Part shown: piece after piece, positions 38,451-48,067 of the stretch
How the letters are laid out: every line of letters begins with the position of its first letter
Numbering within the stretch: the first letter of the stretch is position 1
Assembly (NCBI RefSeq): GCF_022919835.1
Contig: NZ_CP095074.1
Coordinates: 4,628,001 to 4,692,000 of the forward strand
Source of the DNA: Halobacillus shinanisalinarum
Lineage (GTDB): Bacteria > Bacillota > Bacilli > Bacillales > Halobacillaceae
DNA length: 64,000 bases
Direction of reading: 5' to 3'
The notes under the pieces: model-generated
Seen by the model: the letters and a program-made list of their open reading frames with translations, nothing else
What the model was told of the DNA's origin: nothing
Databases searched by the model: none
Made by a program: the position numbers and the translations under genes

Positions 38451-38945
38451 ATGTTTAAGTCAGATGAAATTGTACAACACGTGAAAGTGATCGTTTTTCA
38501 AATAGAAGATGAAGAATATGCCATACCTGTTCATCAAGTGGGATCAATTGAACGGATTATGCACATTACACGTGTGCCAAAGACTGCACCATTTGTAGAA
38601 GGTGTGATCAATCTGCGAGGAGTCGTCACGCCGATTATTGATTTACGAAAGCGATTTGGCTTACAAGGATATGAGCAGGATGGAAGTACGAGAATAATTA
38701 TTGCAGCCATTGATGAGATGGATGTCGGGCTCATTGTGGATGGAGCGAATGATGTACTGGACATCAAGGAGGGTGCGATTCAGGCGCCACCAGAAATAGT
38801 TGGAACGATAGAGACGGAATATATTGATGGGATAATTAATTTCGGTCAACGGCTGCTCATCCTGCTCAACTTAGATAAGGTGTTATCACGGGATGAGGTA
38901 AGAGAACTGCATGAGTTCAACGGGCAGACAGATGGAGTTTCGTGA
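38451..38945 (+). CDS. cheW: Chemotaxis coupling protein CheW
   Basis: A 164-residue SH3-like adapter that couples receptors to CheA. Characteristic blocks are VIVFQIEDEEYAIPVHQVGS, ITRVPKTAPFVEGVINLRG and VVTPIIDLRKRFG, with LLILLNLDKVL near the end. RBS: CAGGGAGGCTTAG. Its 3' end overlaps the chosen cheC start by 14 bases. Confidence 0.96.
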   Translation: MFKSDEIVQHVKVIVFQIEDEEYAIPVHQVGSIERIMHITRVPKTAPFVEGVINLRGVVTPIIDLRKRFGLQGYEQDGSTRIIIAAIDEMDVGLIVDGANDVLDIKEGAIQAPPEIVGTIETEYIDGIINFGQRLLILLNLDKVLSRDEVRELHEFNGQTDGVS

Positions 38946-39569
38946 TAAGTTTACAAGTTTTCATTTAGATGTTCTTAAGGAAATTGGCAACATAGGAGCG
39001 GGGAATGCGGCTACTTCATTATCCAAACTGCTTGATAAGAAAGTTGATATGCATGTACCTGCTGTCAGATTAGTAGATTTTCAAGAAGTAATGGAACTGG
39101 CTGGCGGCTCAGAGACTAGAGTTGTTAGCCTCATGCTTCGTTTAAATGGGGATGCTCCAGGGAATATGTTTTTCATTTTATCCCCGGCACAATCCACACG
39201 TTTCGTAAAACAGATGACTGGCTTAACCAGCTTTCATCTAGATGAACCTGATCCCCTGAGTTAGCTTTTTCTGCCTTACAAGAGCTTGGAAATATTTTAG
39301 CGGGATCGTATCTGTCTGCGCTCTCGGACCTGACAAATCTTGATTTGCAGCCATCAGTACCGGCTTTAACAGTTGATATGGCGGGGGCTGTTTTAAGCTT
39401 TGGCTTAACAGAGCTTTCTCAAGTTAGTGATGTAGCGATTGTTATCGAAACATCGTTCAGTGAAAAGGGAGCTGGCAGTAAGACGGTGGAGGGACATTTT
39501 TTTCTGATTCCTACCCCGCCCTCTTACAACATTTTATTCGCTTCCTTAGAGGTTGCGGGACATGAGTAG
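38932..39569 (+). pseudogene. cheC: CheY-P phosphatase CheC, interrupted by a one-base frameshift
   Basis: The N-terminal part (FHLDVLKEIGNIGAGNAATS) carries the first phosphatase motif. The second motif (SALQELGNILAGSYLSALSD) is in a different frame downstream of 39262. Adding one C to the CCCC run at 39253-39256 restores a 212-residue CheC, the family size. As read, translation ends at 39264. Both halves are highly conserved, arguing against an old pseudogene. CheC dephosphorylates CheY-P and binds CheD for adaptation. The start at 38932 aligns with B. subtilis CheC; an ATG at 38911 is also in frame. Confidence 0.9.
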
Positions 39570-40059
39570 AATAGTAGAGACAGTTAAAGTGGGTATCGCT
39601 GAACTTGACGTAGTTAAACATGATACTTTGATTCGCACTTCAGGACTAGGTTCTTGTGTGGGACTTGTTCTTTATGACCGATCACAGGAGATAGCCGGAA
39701 TGGCGCATATCATGCTGCCAGATTCAACATTGAGCAAAGAATCTTCATTTAATCGAGCAAAATATGCGGATACAGCTATTGATGATTTGGTTGATAAGTT
39801 GATAGGACAAGGGGCAAAGAAGTTTCGCCTTACAGCTAAACTTGCGGGAGGGGCACAGATGTTTCAGTTCTCAACAGCAAGTGATATGGGGGGGATAGGT
39901 TCGAGAAATGTAGCAGCGGTTAAGAAAAAACTTTCTCAATTAACTATTCCTGTTGAATCTGAGGATACAGGTGGAAACAGGGGACGAACGATAGAGTTTA
40001 ATCCGACAACAAGCCTGTTACATATTCGTACGGTTTACGGAGGGGAAGCAACGATCTGA
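39562..40059 (+). CDS. cheD: Chemoreceptor glutamine deamidase CheD
   Basis: A 165-residue deamidase that converts receptor Gln residues to Glu and forms an adaptation complex with CheC. The catalytic Cys lies in SGLGSCVGLVLYD and the His in GMAHIMLPDS; the downstream Thr region (RLTAKLAGGAQMF) is conserved. The ATG at 39562 follows GAGGTTGCGGG and overlaps the cheC stop by 8 bases. A 94-base gap without hairpins leads to sigD. Confidence 0.95.
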   Translation: MSRIVETVKVGIAELDVVKHDTLIRTSGLGSCVGLVLYDRSQEIAGMAHIMLPDSTLSKESSFNRAKYADTAIDDLVDKLIGQGAKKFRLTAKLAGGAQMFQFSTASDMGGIGSRNVAAVKKKLSQLTIPVESEDTGGNRGRTIEFNPTTSLLHIRTVYGGEATI

Positions 40060-40153
40060 TATTGGTGGCAACAATAAGCGGTTTGAATTTAATGAAGAAG
40101 ATAATCTTATCCAATCTATTTTTATTATTAGACAGAAGTGAGGAGGGATAATC

Positions 40154-40927
40154 ATGGCAGGCTCTATATCTCCTCAAGAACAAGAGCTGTGGGACCTTTG
40201 GATAAACGAGCAAAACACGGAAGCAGCAAATGAATTAGTGCAGCAATACTATTATTTAGTTCGCTTTCACGTCCAGCGAATAGCTGCTCATCTACCGAGA
40301 AGCGTCAGTAAAGATGATGTGAAGAGTCTTGGATTGCTTGGTTTATACGATGCTTTAAAAAAATTTGATCTCACCCGTGACTTAAAGTTTGATACCTATG
40401 CCTCCTTTCGAATACGGGGGACAATCATGGATGGGCTACGTAAAGAGGACTGGCTTCCACGATCCGTCCGTGATAAAGCAAAAAAGATCGAACATACAGC
40501 TGAACATATTGAACAGCAGTATCACAGACCCGCAACCTCAATAGAAATTGCTGCAGAGCTTAACATGTCAAAGGTCGAAGTTGAAGAGATCATGAAGGAT
40601 GCTCTCTTTTCTCATGTGCTTTCAATTGAAGAAAAAGTAAAAGACAGCCCTGATGAACATAAAGAAGGTATTGGTTATTCCATACCTGATAAAGATACAC
40701 CAACACCAACCGAAAGTCTTGTAAGGGAAGAGAATTACAGGGAATTAGCCCAGCATATAAAAAGATTGAATGAAAAAGAACAGCTGGTCGTGAGTTTGTT
40801 TTACACAGAAGAATTAACCTTAACAGAAATTGGCGAAATCATGGATTTAACGACATCGAGAATTTCGCAAATTCATGCTAGAGCTATCGTTAAGCTGCGA
40901 AACTCACTAATGAATGTTGTAGGTTAA
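40154..40927 (+). CDS. sigD: RNA polymerase sigma factor SigD (FliA family)
   Basis: A 257-residue sigma-28 family factor that directs transcription of flagellin, motility and autolysin genes. Region 2 is visible in LGLLGLYDALKKFDLTRDLK then FDTYASFRIRGTIMDGLR, followed by the family WLPRSVRDKAKKIE. Region 4 has LTLTEIGEIMDLTTSRISQI then HARAIVKLR as its helix-turn-helix. RBS: GTGAGGAGGGATAA. It is encoded near the end of the long fla/che cluster, as in B. subtilis, where distance from the promoter tunes SigD levels. Confidence 0.97.
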   Translation: MAGSISPQEQELWDLWINEQNTEAANELVQQYYYLVRFHVQRIAAHLPRSVSKDDVKSLGLLGLYDALKKFDLTRDLKFDTYASFRIRGTIMDGLRKEDWLPRSVRDKAKKIEHTAEHIEQQYHRPATSIEIAAELNMSKVEVEEIMKDALFSHVLSIEEKVKDSPDEHKEGIGYSIPDKDTPTPTESLVREENYRELAQHIKRLNEKEQLVVSLFYTEELTLTEIGEIMDLTTSRISQIHARAIVKLRNSLMNVVG

Positions 40928-40947
40928 CATAAGGAGATCTGAACAAG

Positions 40948-41016
40948 ATGGAGACACAATGGGAGAGTCTCATATTTAGTGGCAAGTTTTACAGCAACAC
41001 AGTCAAAGGTTTATAA
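40948..41016 (+). CDS. Possible 22-residue peptide or gene remnant
   Basis: An ATG 11 bases after AAGGAG opens a 22-codon frame (METQWESLIFSGKFYSNTVK and two more residues). I do not recognise the peptide. The good RBS and the position between sigD and the SwrB-like gene suggest either a small peptide or the start of a decayed gene. The rest of the gap to 41092 has no open frame of note. Confidence 0.25.
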   Translation: METQWESLIFSGKFYSNTVKGL

Positions 41017-41092
41017 AGAATAAAGAGGATGGTTTTCAATTGAGCCGAAACGTCAGGTATGACAATAGAATCTAACAGGTGAGTGAAGGAAT

Positions 41093-41527
41093 ATGGTTTA
41101 CTTTCTATTAGCAGTTAGCTTTATTCTGCACGGAGTTTTGATTTTAATCATTATAATTTTATTTAATAAAGTGAAACAGACAGAGGAACTAGAGTCGCGT
41201 CAAAAACAGGTGTCTAGGGAAATCGAAGAGGTATTTCATGCTTATCTTTTGGAAATAAAAGAAGAGAATGCAAAAATGGATGACTGGTTCAAGTATTCAT
41301 CCGAGCAGTCGAAACAACGGCTAGATCAAAATCGTACCGATGCAGAGGAGAAAACGGACTATACTCCCCCGCTGCCCCTAGAAGGCGAAGAAGATTATCA
41401 GCCATCCATTCAGTCTAGTGTGATAGGGATGTACCAAAATGGGACTAGTATGGAGGAAATTGCTCGTGAATTAAATATGGGTAAAACAGAAGTTGAGCTG
41501 CTTGTAAAGTTTCAACACATAAAATAA
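41093..41527 (+). CDS. swrB: SwrB-like membrane protein
   Basis: A 144-residue protein with an N-terminal membrane helix (FLLAVSFILHGVLILIIIIL, about 4-24), a Glu- and Lys-rich coiled coil, and an acidic linker. It ends in a small helix-turn-helix-like tail (VIGMYQNGTSMEEIARELNM then GKTEVELLVKF). Architecture and location after sigD match SwrB (YlxL) of B. subtilis, which promotes flagellar basal body maturation; sequence conservation is weak. RBS: AGGTGAGTGAAGGA. Last gene of the flagellar cluster. Confidence 0.75.
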   Translation: MVYFLLAVSFILHGVLILIIIILFNKVKQTEELESRQKQVSREIEEVFHAYLLEIKEENAKMDDWFKYSSEQSKQRLDQNRTDAEEKTDYTPPLPLEGEEDYQPSIQSSVIGMYQNGTSMEEIARELNMGKTEVELLVKFQHIK

Positions 41528-41537
41528 TCAAATATGC

Positions 41538-41566
41538 TTGAATGAATAGGCTCGTTATGATATATT
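41538..41566 (+). promoter_or_regulatory. Sigma-A promoter of rpsB
   Basis: TTGAAT (41538-41543), a 17-base spacer, and TATATT (41561-41566). Transcription would start near 41573, leaving a leader of about 120 bases before rpsB. I did not identify a defined structure in the leader. Confidence 0.75.
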
Positions 41567-41691
41567 TACTGTCGGTGTCAATACACACGCCTTTTGATTT
41601 CATTGATGGTTGCTCTTATTTTGTAAGGGTTAGTAATGAGAGATGATAAGGGCGGAGGATACTAAATAAAACCAATCAGGAGGAACGAAAC

Positions 41692-42423
41692 ATGTCTGTT
41701 ATTTCTATGAAACAGTTGCTAGAAGCTGGTGTTCATTTCGGACACCAAACCCGTCGCTGGAACCCGAAGATGAAGAAGTATATCTTCACAGAGCGTAACG
41801 GAATTTATATCATCGACCTGCAAAAGACAGTTAAAAAGGTGGATGAAGCTTATAACTACGTGAAACAAATCGCTGAAGATGGCGGAAATGTTCTTTTCGT
41901 AGGTACGAAAAAACAAGCACAAGACACAGTTCGCGATGAAGCGAATCGCTGTGGCATGTACTACATTAACCAACGCTGGTTAGGTGGTACGCTAACGAAC
42001 TTCCAAACAATCCGTAAGCGTATCACTCGTCTAAAAGATATCGAGCGTATGGAAGAAGATGGTACATTTGACGTGCTTCCTAAAAAAGAAGTTGTTGACA
42101 TGCTTAAAGAAAAAGATCGTCTAGTTAAATTCCTAGGCGGTATTAAAGAAATGACTTCAATTCCAGATGCAATGTTTGTCATTGACCCTCGTAAAGAGCG
42201 CATTGCTATCGCGGAAGCTCATAAACTAAATATCCCGGTAATTGGTATTGTTGATACAAACTGTGATCCGGATGAAATCGATTATGTCATCCCAGCGAAC
42301 GATGACGCAATTCGCGCTGTTAAATTGCTGACTTCAAAAATGGCGGATGCTGTTCTTGAAGCGAAGCAAGGCGAAGAAACTGAAGAAACAGAAGAAGCGG
42401 AAGCGGAAGCTGTTCAAGAGTAA
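41692..42423 (+). CDS. rpsB: 30S ribosomal protein S2
   Basis: A 243-residue ribosomal protein. It starts with [20 protein letters not shown] followed by [20 protein letters not shown], and contains [19 protein letters not shown] and [16 protein letters not shown] Glu-rich C-terminal tail ([13 protein letters not shown]) is typical of the group. RBS: CAGGAGGAACG. It has its own promoter and a hairpin after the stop, so tsf may be reached by read-through. Confidence 0.98.
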   Translation: MSVISMKQLLEAGVHFGHQTRRWNPKMKKYIFTERNGIYIIDLQKTVKKVDEAYNYVKQIAEDGGNVLFVGTKKQAQDTVRDEANRCGMYYINQRWLGGTLTNFQTIRKRITRLKDIERMEEDGTFDVLPKKEVVDMLKEKDRLVKFLGGIKEMTSIPDAMFVIDPRKERIAIAEAHKLNIPVIGIVDTNCDPDEIDYVIPANDDAIRAVKLLTSKMADAVLEAKQGEETEETEEAEAEAVQE

Positions 42424-42438
42424 GTGACGGTTCAATAG

Positions 42439-42472
42439 GTGATAAGGGGGCAGACCTTTTATCACCTTTTTT
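42439..42472 (+). terminator. Terminator or attenuator between rpsB and tsf
   Basis: GGTGATAA (42439-42446) pairs with TTATCACC (42459-42466), extended by GG with CC across a small bulge, followed by TTTTTT. It probably lowers tsf transcription relative to rpsB. Confidence 0.7.
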
Positions 42473-42570
42473 AAGAGTAAAGAAGTATAAACTCTTGCGC
42501 TTTTCTGTCTACCAGTGCGCTTCGAGCTTTTCTTAATCATAAAGGTCTAGATAAATAAGGAGGCTACACA

Positions 42571-43455
42571 ATGGCTATTAATGCTAAAATGGTAAAAGAA
42601 CTTCGTGAAAAAACAGGTGCGGGCATGATGGATTGTAAAAAAGCACTTACTGAAAATGATGGTGACATGGAGAAGGCAATGGAATGGCTCCGTGAAAAAG
42701 GTATTTCTAAAGCACAAAAGAAAGCAGATCGCATTGCTGCTGAAGGGTCTGCGCATATCGTAGTCGAAGGCAATACAGCAGCTCTTTTCGAAGTAAACTG
42801 CGAAACGGACTTCGTTACAAAAAATGACCAATTCAAAGCATTGCTTCAAGAGCTTGGTCAACACCTTGTGAACCAAAAGCCTGAAACAGTTGAAGAAGCA
42901 CTTGAGCAAAAACTTCATGGTGAAGGAAATACAATTAATGACTATATCACGGATATGGTAGCTAAAATTGGTGAGAAAATCTCTCTTCGTCGTTTTGTTG
43001 TTAAAGAAAAGACGGATAACGATGCATTTGGTGCCTATATGCATATGGGCGGAAACATCGGTGTTCTAACTGTGCTTGAAGGATCAACAGACGAAGCCGT
43101 GGCAAAAGATGTAGCCATGCATGTGGCAGCTGTTAACCCTCGTTATGTTTCTCGTGACGAAATCCCTGAGTCAGAAGTAGATAGCGAGCGCGAAGTTTTG
43201 AAAACACAAGCACTCAATGAAGGAAAGCCAGAAAAAATTGTTGAAAAAATGGTTGAAGGCCGTTTGAATAAGTTCTTCGAAGAGATTTGCCTGCTTGAGC
43301 AAAGCTTTGTTAAAGATCCAGATCAAAAGGTGAAGCAGTATGTGGCTTCTTCTAAAGGTGAAATTAAAGGGTTCGTCCGTTTTGAAGTTGGAGAAGGCAT
43401 GCAGAAACGTGAAGAAAACTTTGCTGACGAAGTAATGAGCCAAGTTAAAAAATAA
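42571..43455 (+). CDS. tsf: Elongation factor Ts
   Basis: A 294-residue guanine-nucleotide exchange factor for EF-Tu. The N-terminal UBA-like domain ([20 protein letters not shown]) is followed by the core with [19 protein letters not shown] and [17 protein letters not shown]. The C-terminal signature is [36 protein letters not shown]. It is in its conserved place after rpsB. A hairpin with a T-rich tail follows. Confidence 0.98.
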   Translation: MAINAKMVKELREKTGAGMMDCKKALTENDGDMEKAMEWLREKGISKAQKKADRIAAEGSAHIVVEGNTAALFEVNCETDFVTKNDQFKALLQELGQHLVNQKPETVEEALEQKLHGEGNTINDYITDMVAKIGEKISLRRFVVKEKTDNDAFGAYMHMGGNIGVLTVLEGSTDEAVAKDVAMHVAAVNPRYVSRDEIPESEVDSEREVLKTQALNEGKPEKIVEKMVEGRLNKFFEEICLLEQSFVKDPDQKVKQYVASSKGEIKGFVRFEVGEGMQKREENFADEVMSQVKK

Positions 43456-43469
43456 GCGAATTTTAAAAC

Positions 43470-43496
43470 AGGGGACACATTGTGTTCCCTCTTTTA
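43470..43496 (+). terminator. Possible terminator after tsf
   Basis: AGGGGACAC (43470-43478) pairs with GTGTTCCCT (43482-43490, one G-U pair), loop ATT, followed by CTTTTAAAAC. The T-run is short, so termination may be partial. Confidence 0.55.
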
Positions 43497-43571
43497 AAAC
43501 ACGTTACATACAATGATTAAAATAACATCATGATCGACACAAAAATAGATCAGGAAAAAATGGAGGTTGCT

Positions 43572-44294
43572 ATGACTACAGCTCGCTATCGTCGCATCGT
43601 ACTAAAACTGAGTGGAGAAGCCTTAAGTGGTAAAGAAGGTTTCGGTCTTGAACCAACGATTATACAATCCATTTCCCGTCAAGTTAAAGAGGTAGCCGAG
43701 TTAGGTGTAGAAGTCGCCGTTGTTGTTGGCGGTGGAAACATTTGGCGTGGTAAAGTAGGAAGTGAAATGGGCATGGACCGTGCAAACGCAGATTACATGG
43801 GAATGCTCGCAACAGTAATGAACTCTTTGGCCCTTCAAGACAGTTTGGAAAACATGGGTATTCAAACACGTGTCCAAACATCAATTGAAATGAGACAAGT
43901 TGCAGAGCCTTATATACGCAGAAAAGCGATCCGCCACCTGGAGAAAAAACGGGTTGTTATTTTCGCAGCCGGTACTGGTAATCCTTATTTTTCTACGGAT
44001 ACAACCGCAGCATTACGTGCAGCAGAAGTTGAAGCAGATGTGATATTAATGGCCAAAAATAATGTCGATGGTGTATACTCGGATGATCCTAAAGTGAACG
44101 TCGAGGCTAAGAAATATGACCAAATTTCCTATTTGGATGTGCTTAATGAAGGTTTAGGTGTTATGGATTCTACAGCTTCTTCTTTATGTATGGACAACGA
44201 TATCGATTTATTGGTATTCTCTATTACAGAAGAAGGTAACATTAAAAAGGCCGTAATGGGCGAAAATATTGGAACTATTGTTAGGGGGAAATAA
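43572..44294 (+). CDS. pyrH: UMP kinase
   Basis: A 240-residue amino acid kinase family enzyme that phosphorylates UMP to UDP. The N-terminal [13 protein letters not shown], the glycine loop [31 protein letters not shown] and [15 protein letters not shown] are typical. The ATG at 43572 was chosen: GGAGGTTGCT precedes it and the length equals B. subtilis PyrH. An in-frame ATG at 43530 adds 14 unrelated residues. Confidence 0.97.
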   Translation: MTTARYRRIVLKLSGEALSGKEGFGLEPTIIQSISRQVKEVAELGVEVAVVVGGGNIWRGKVGSEMGMDRANADYMGMLATVMNSLALQDSLENMGIQTRVQTSIEMRQVAEPYIRRKAIRHLEKKRVVIFAAGTGNPYFSTDTTAALRAAEVEADVILMAKNNVDGVYSDDPKVNVEAKKYDQISYLDVLNEGLGVMDSTASSLCMDNDIDLLVFSITEEGNIKKAVMGENIGTIVRGK

Positions 44295-44296
44295 TC

Positions 44297-44854
44297 ATGT
44301 CAGACGCCGTGATTAAAGAAACGAAACAACAAATGGAACAAGCTGTTCAAGCCTACTCACGTCAATTAGCTACGGTTAGAGCTGGTCGAGCGAATCCTTC
44401 TATTTTGGATAATGTCTATGTAGACTACTATGGTGCCGCTACACCTTTAAACCAGTTAGCCCAAGTGGGAGCACCTGAACCACGTCTGCTTGTCATCACA
44501 CCATATGATAAGTCTGCTGTTTCCGAGATTGAGAAAGCTATTCAAAAAGCTGATCTCGGTCTATCACCTTCAAGCGATGGAAACGTTGTGCGTATTAACA
44601 TCCCAGCACTTACAGAAGAGCGCCGTAAAGATCTAGCTAAAGTAGTCGGTAAATACTCAGAAGAAGCTAAAGTACAAGTCCGTAATATTCGTCGCGACGC
44701 AAACGACCGTCTGAAGAAACTTGAAAAAGACGGTGAGCTGACAGAAGACGATCTTCGTGAATATCAAGATGATGTTCAAAAAGTGACAGATGATAACATT
44801 GCATCTATTGATAAACTAGCTAAGAATAAAGAAGACGAAATTATGGAAGTTTGA
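44297..44854 (+). CDS. frr: Ribosome recycling factor
   Basis: A 185-residue factor that, with EF-G, splits post-termination ribosomes. Typical blocks are [34 protein letters not shown] and [20 protein letters not shown], with [20 protein letters not shown]. Length is exactly the family norm. The start lies 2 bases after the pyrH stop, with AGGGGGAAATAATC as RBS. Followed by a strong terminator. Confidence 0.98.
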   Translation: MSDAVIKETKQQMEQAVQAYSRQLATVRAGRANPSILDNVYVDYYGAATPLNQLAQVGAPEPRLLVITPYDKSAVSEIEKAIQKADLGLSPSSDGNVVRINIPALTEERRKDLAKVVGKYSEEAKVQVRNIRRDANDRLKKLEKDGELTEDDLREYQDDVQKVTDDNIASIDKLAKNKEDEIMEV

Positions 44855-44883
44855 TCTGATAGGCCAAAATTAGGTGTATAAAG

Positions 44884-44920
44884 CCGCACTGTCGCTGTTT
44901 GGCAGTGCGGTTTTTATTTT
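44884..44920 (+). terminator. Terminator after frr
   Basis: CCGCACTGTC (44884-44893) pairs with GGCAGTGCGG (44901-44910, one wobble pair), loop GCTGTTT, then TTTTTATTTT. A clear rho-independent terminator. Confidence 0.88.
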
Positions 44921-44927
44921 ACTATCA

Positions 44928-44978
44928 GTGGTGTTCAAAAAGTTGCCCCTTATCATTTAGTGACTTTTTGAACAACCT
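44928..44978. repeat. Minimal 51-bp inverted-repeat element between frr and uppS
   Basis: A short element made almost only of two facing ends: GTGGTGTTCAAAAAGTTGCC on the left and GTGACTTTTTGAACAACCT on the right. The right part is the reverse complement of the left end of the element at 31066, so this copy is inverted relative to it. CTATCA occurs directly at both borders (44922-44927 and 44979-44984), as expected for a 6-bp target duplication. There is no coding content. Confidence 0.75.
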
Positions 44979-45069
44979 CTATCAAATACTCTTTATGTGA
45001 ATGGCGGCATGGTGTAGGATAATAGTATATAATAGAAAAAGTGGAACCAACGGACTGGGGGATAATGTC

Positions 45070-45837
45070 ATGCCAATCAAGATTCCATTTACTAAGAATA
45101 AAAAACAAACGACACAGCAATCTCTGAGTCTCGACCATGATCATATTCCTAATCATGTGGCGATTATAATGGATGGAAATGGTCGATGGGCCAAAAAGAG
45201 AGGCTTGCCAAGAATTGCAGGCCATAAAGAAGGCATGAGTGTCGTAAAGAAAATTGTTCGCCGTGCATCAGATCTGGGGGTTCATGTCCTCACCCTCTAT
45301 GCATTTTCAACAGAAAATTGGAAACGTCCAAAAAATGAAGTTGATTTTTTAATGAAACTACCAGTAGATTTTTTAACTACATATTTGCCTGAACTCATTG
45401 AAAGAAATGTACAAGTCCAAACCATTGGAGATACTGGTTTACTCCCAGAGCATACACGTAAAGCTGTGGAAGAAGCCATTATTCGCACTTCTGAAAACAG
45501 CGGTCTGATTTTAAATTTCGCACTTAACTATGGAAGTCGTTTTGAAATGGTCAATGCAGTGAAGCAAATAGCAACACAAGTTGAAAAGGGTGAACTTTCA
45601 ACGGACGACATTGATGAACAGCTGTTCTCCTCCCATCTGTACACATCAGAACTATTAGAACCAGACTTGTTGATTCGAACAAGTGGTGAACAGCGTCTAA
45701 GTAATTTTCTATTATGGCAGCTTGCCTATGCCGAATTCTGGTTTACAGAAGTGTTTTGGCCAGATTTTGATGAACATCTATTTGAACAAGCACTCTACGA
45801 TTATCAAAACCGCAAACGTCGTTATGGCGGAATATAA
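45070..45837 (+). CDS. uppS: Undecaprenyl diphosphate synthase (isoprenyl transferase)
   Basis: A 255-residue cis-prenyltransferase that makes the C55 lipid carrier for cell-wall synthesis. HVAIIMDGNGRWAKKRGLPR has the catalytic Asp, AGHKEGM follows, and LYAFSTENWKRP and LLIRTSGEQRLSNFLLWQLA are conserved. The ATG at 45070 follows a GGGGGA sequence; an ATG at 45001 in frame would extend it with 23 residues unlike the family. It begins the uppS-cdsA-dxr-rseP group. Confidence 0.96.
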   Translation: MPIKIPFTKNKKQTTQQSLSLDHDHIPNHVAIIMDGNGRWAKKRGLPRIAGHKEGMSVVKKIVRRASDLGVHVLTLYAFSTENWKRPKNEVDFLMKLPVDFLTTYLPELIERNVQVQTIGDTGLLPEHTRKAVEEAIIRTSENSGLILNFALNYGSRFEMVNAVKQIATQVEKGELSTDDIDEQLFSSHLYTSELLEPDLLIRTSGEQRLSNFLLWQLAYAEFWFTEVFWPDFDEHLFEQALYDYQNRKRRYGGI

Positions 45838-45851
45838 GGTGTGAACGTACT

Positions 45852-46697
45852 ATGAAACAACGAACCATTACAGCAGTAGTTGCTGCATTAATCTTTCTGC
45901 CCATTGTTATGCTTGGCGGTGGAATCTTTCAGGCTTTTGTCTATTTAATTGCCAGCATTGCTATATATGAACTCATGCGTATGAAAAAAATTGCTCGCTA
46001 CTCCATCGCTTCAGGTATTACTTTATTGCTTATGTGGACACTGATGTATAAGCAGGGGATGTTTTTTGGTTATGATTTACCTGTAACCAAATCCGAACTA
46101 ACTCTATTAGCTGTTTTAATCTTGCTAAGCTATACGGTCCTTGTGAAAAACCGCTTTACATTCGATGATGTTGGCTTTCTTTTATTAGCCGCTATTTATA
46201 TCGGAATGGGCTTTTATTATCTAATTGTGACTGAGCAAGCTGGTTTAGAGTATGTATTTTATGCCTTGTTTGTCGTGTGGGCCACAGATACAGGGGCCTA
46301 TATTTTCGGACGATTATTTGGCAAGCATAAATTATGGCCGCAAATTAGTCCAAAGAAGACCATTGAAGGTTCGATCGGCGGTGTCGTACTTGCTGTCGTC
46401 GTCGCCTATATTTTTCATATGATTGAACCATTGCACCATTCGCTACTAATCGTACTGGCTGTAACCATTCTTATTTCTATAACTGGCCAGATCGGTGACT
46501 TAGTGGAATCAGCATTAAAACGTCACTATGCTGTAAAGGATTCCGGTAAAATTCTTCCAGGCCACGGTGGTGTATTGGATCGCTTTGACAGTTTGATTTT
46601 TATGCTGCCGATCCTGCATTTAGTCGGATTCATTCCTGAGGAAGATAAGGCTCTAGCGATTGACTGGGTTCTTTCATTTGTGTTTTATATTTATTAA
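45852..46697 (+). CDS. cdsA: Phosphatidate cytidylyltransferase
   Basis: A 281-residue polytopic membrane enzyme that makes CDP-diacylglycerol from phosphatidic acid and CTP. About eight hydrophobic segments are visible. The CDS signature spans [20 protein letters not shown] then [15 protein letters not shown]. It is slightly longer than B. subtilis CdsA (269). The RBS AAGGTGTGAACG follows the uppS stop by a few bases. It is in the usual uppS-cdsA-dxr order. Confidence 0.96.
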   Translation: MKQRTITAVVAALIFLPIVMLGGGIFQAFVYLIASIAIYELMRMKKIARYSIASGITLLLMWTLMYKQGMFFGYDLPVTKSELTLLAVLILLSYTVLVKNRFTFDDVGFLLLAAIYIGMGFYYLIVTEQAGLEYVFYALFVVWATDTGAYIFGRLFGKHKLWPQISPKKTIEGSIGGVVLAVVVAYIFHMIEPLHHSLLIVLAVTILISITGQIGDLVESALKRHYAVKDSGKILPGHGGVLDRFDSLIFMLPILHLVGFIPEEDKALAIDWVLSFVFYIY

Positions 46698-46729
46698 CGA
46701 TTACTGATAGTAAAAGGGGAGTTCCCGGG

Positions 46730-47868
46730 ATGAAACAAATTGCCTTACTTGGTTCTACAGGCTCAATTGGTATACAAACGCTTGAAGTGCTTCGGCTGCA
46801 TAAAGATGAATTTTCTCTATATGCTATGGCATTTGGCAAAAATATAGACAAAGCTCTCCCGCTCATTAAGGAATTTCAACCTGCTCTAGTTGTGGTTCAA
46901 GATGAAGCAACGAAGGACAAGCTTGAAAAAGAATGGCAGGGAAGCACTATTTTATTTGGCAGCGGAGGCCTTATTGAAGCGAGTGTTGCTGATCAGGTAG
47001 ATGTTGTTGTAAATGCTGTCATGGGAAGTATTGGACTTCCTGCTACTCTTAAAGCAATTGAAGCCAAAAAAACAATCGCCATTGCTAATAAAGAAACACT
47101 TGTCACTGCAGGACATTTAGTCATGGAGGCTGCCAGGAATCATAATGTGGCGCTACTACCTGTAGATAGTGAGCATTCAGCGATCTACCAATCACTAAAT
47201 GGCGAAAGTAAAAAAGATATTCACAAATTAATCATCACAGCCTCTGGGGAAGCTTTCGTGATAAAAAAAGGGAAGAACTTGCCGGAGTAACGGTTGAAGA
47301 TGCCCTAAATCATCCAAACTGGAGTATGGGGGCGAAAATCACAGTGGATTCTGCCTCTATGATGAATAAAGGATTAGAAGTGATAGAAGCTCATTGGCTT
47401 TTTGATGTGCCTTATGAACAAATTCATGTTATTCTTCATAGAGAAAGTGTCATTCATTCTATGGTTGAGTATGTAGACCGAAGTGTCATGGCTCAGTTAG
47501 GCACTCCAGATATGAAAGTACCGATTCAATACGCCTTAACGTACCCCAACCGATATCCTTTAGAAAATACAGAACAGCTCAATCTAGAAGACATGGCAAC
47601 ATTACATTTTGAGAAAATGGATATGGAGCGGTTTCCTTGTCTTAGAATGGCTTATGAAGCTGGGCGTGAGGGTGGATCAATGACGACAGTTCTAAACGCT
47701 GCCAATGAGGTAGCCGTCCAGTTATTTTTAGAAGGTCAAATCTCCTTCCTTGAAATCGAACAACTGATACAACAGGAACTTTTACAACATAAAACGATTC
47801 ATAACCCAGACTTGTCTACCATACTATCTATCGATGAGGAAACGAGAAAACGTGTCCGTTTAAATTAA
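46730..47868 (+). pseudogene. dxr: 1-deoxy-D-xylulose 5-phosphate reductoisomerase, interrupted by a one-base frameshift
   Basis: The N-terminal NADPH-binding part ([17 protein letters not shown]) and [14 protein letters not shown] are in one frame up to about base 47245. The rest ([20 protein letters not shown], then [20 protein letters not shown]) is in another. One extra G in the GGGG run at 47246-47249 restores ITASGGSF and a 379-residue protein of normal size. As read, translation ends at 47290. It catalyses the first committed step of the MEP isoprenoid pathway, normally essential in Bacillaceae, so a sequencing error is the simplest explanation. Confidence 0.92.
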
Positions 47869-47871
47869 AAG

Positions 47872-48067
47872 TTCATGTTCGAAAAAGTTACCAAATGGCT
47901 GGCGTAATTTTGAATTCTGTACGTATGCTTAGTTATACGTGAGGGTTCGAAATACTCCTGCTGAGCTGCCCTGCATCGCTCTTGGTGAATAGGCTTGTCG
48001 ATGCGGGTGCATAGCTATTTCTAGAAGAACTAACGCAAGATTTGCCGGTGACTATTCGAACAACCTC
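47872..48067. repeat. MITE-like inverted-repeat element between dxr and rseP
   Basis: About 196 bases starting TTCATGTTCGAAAAAGTTAC and ending TGACTATTCGAACAACCTC, a diverged version of the GTTCAAAAAGT ends seen elsewhere. TAAAAG is present at both borders (47866-47871 and 48068-48073), a candidate target duplication. The interior shares a loose pattern (GGCGTAATTTT, ACGTATG, TATACG) with the 31066 element. It lies inside an otherwise tight gene group. Confidence 0.7.
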
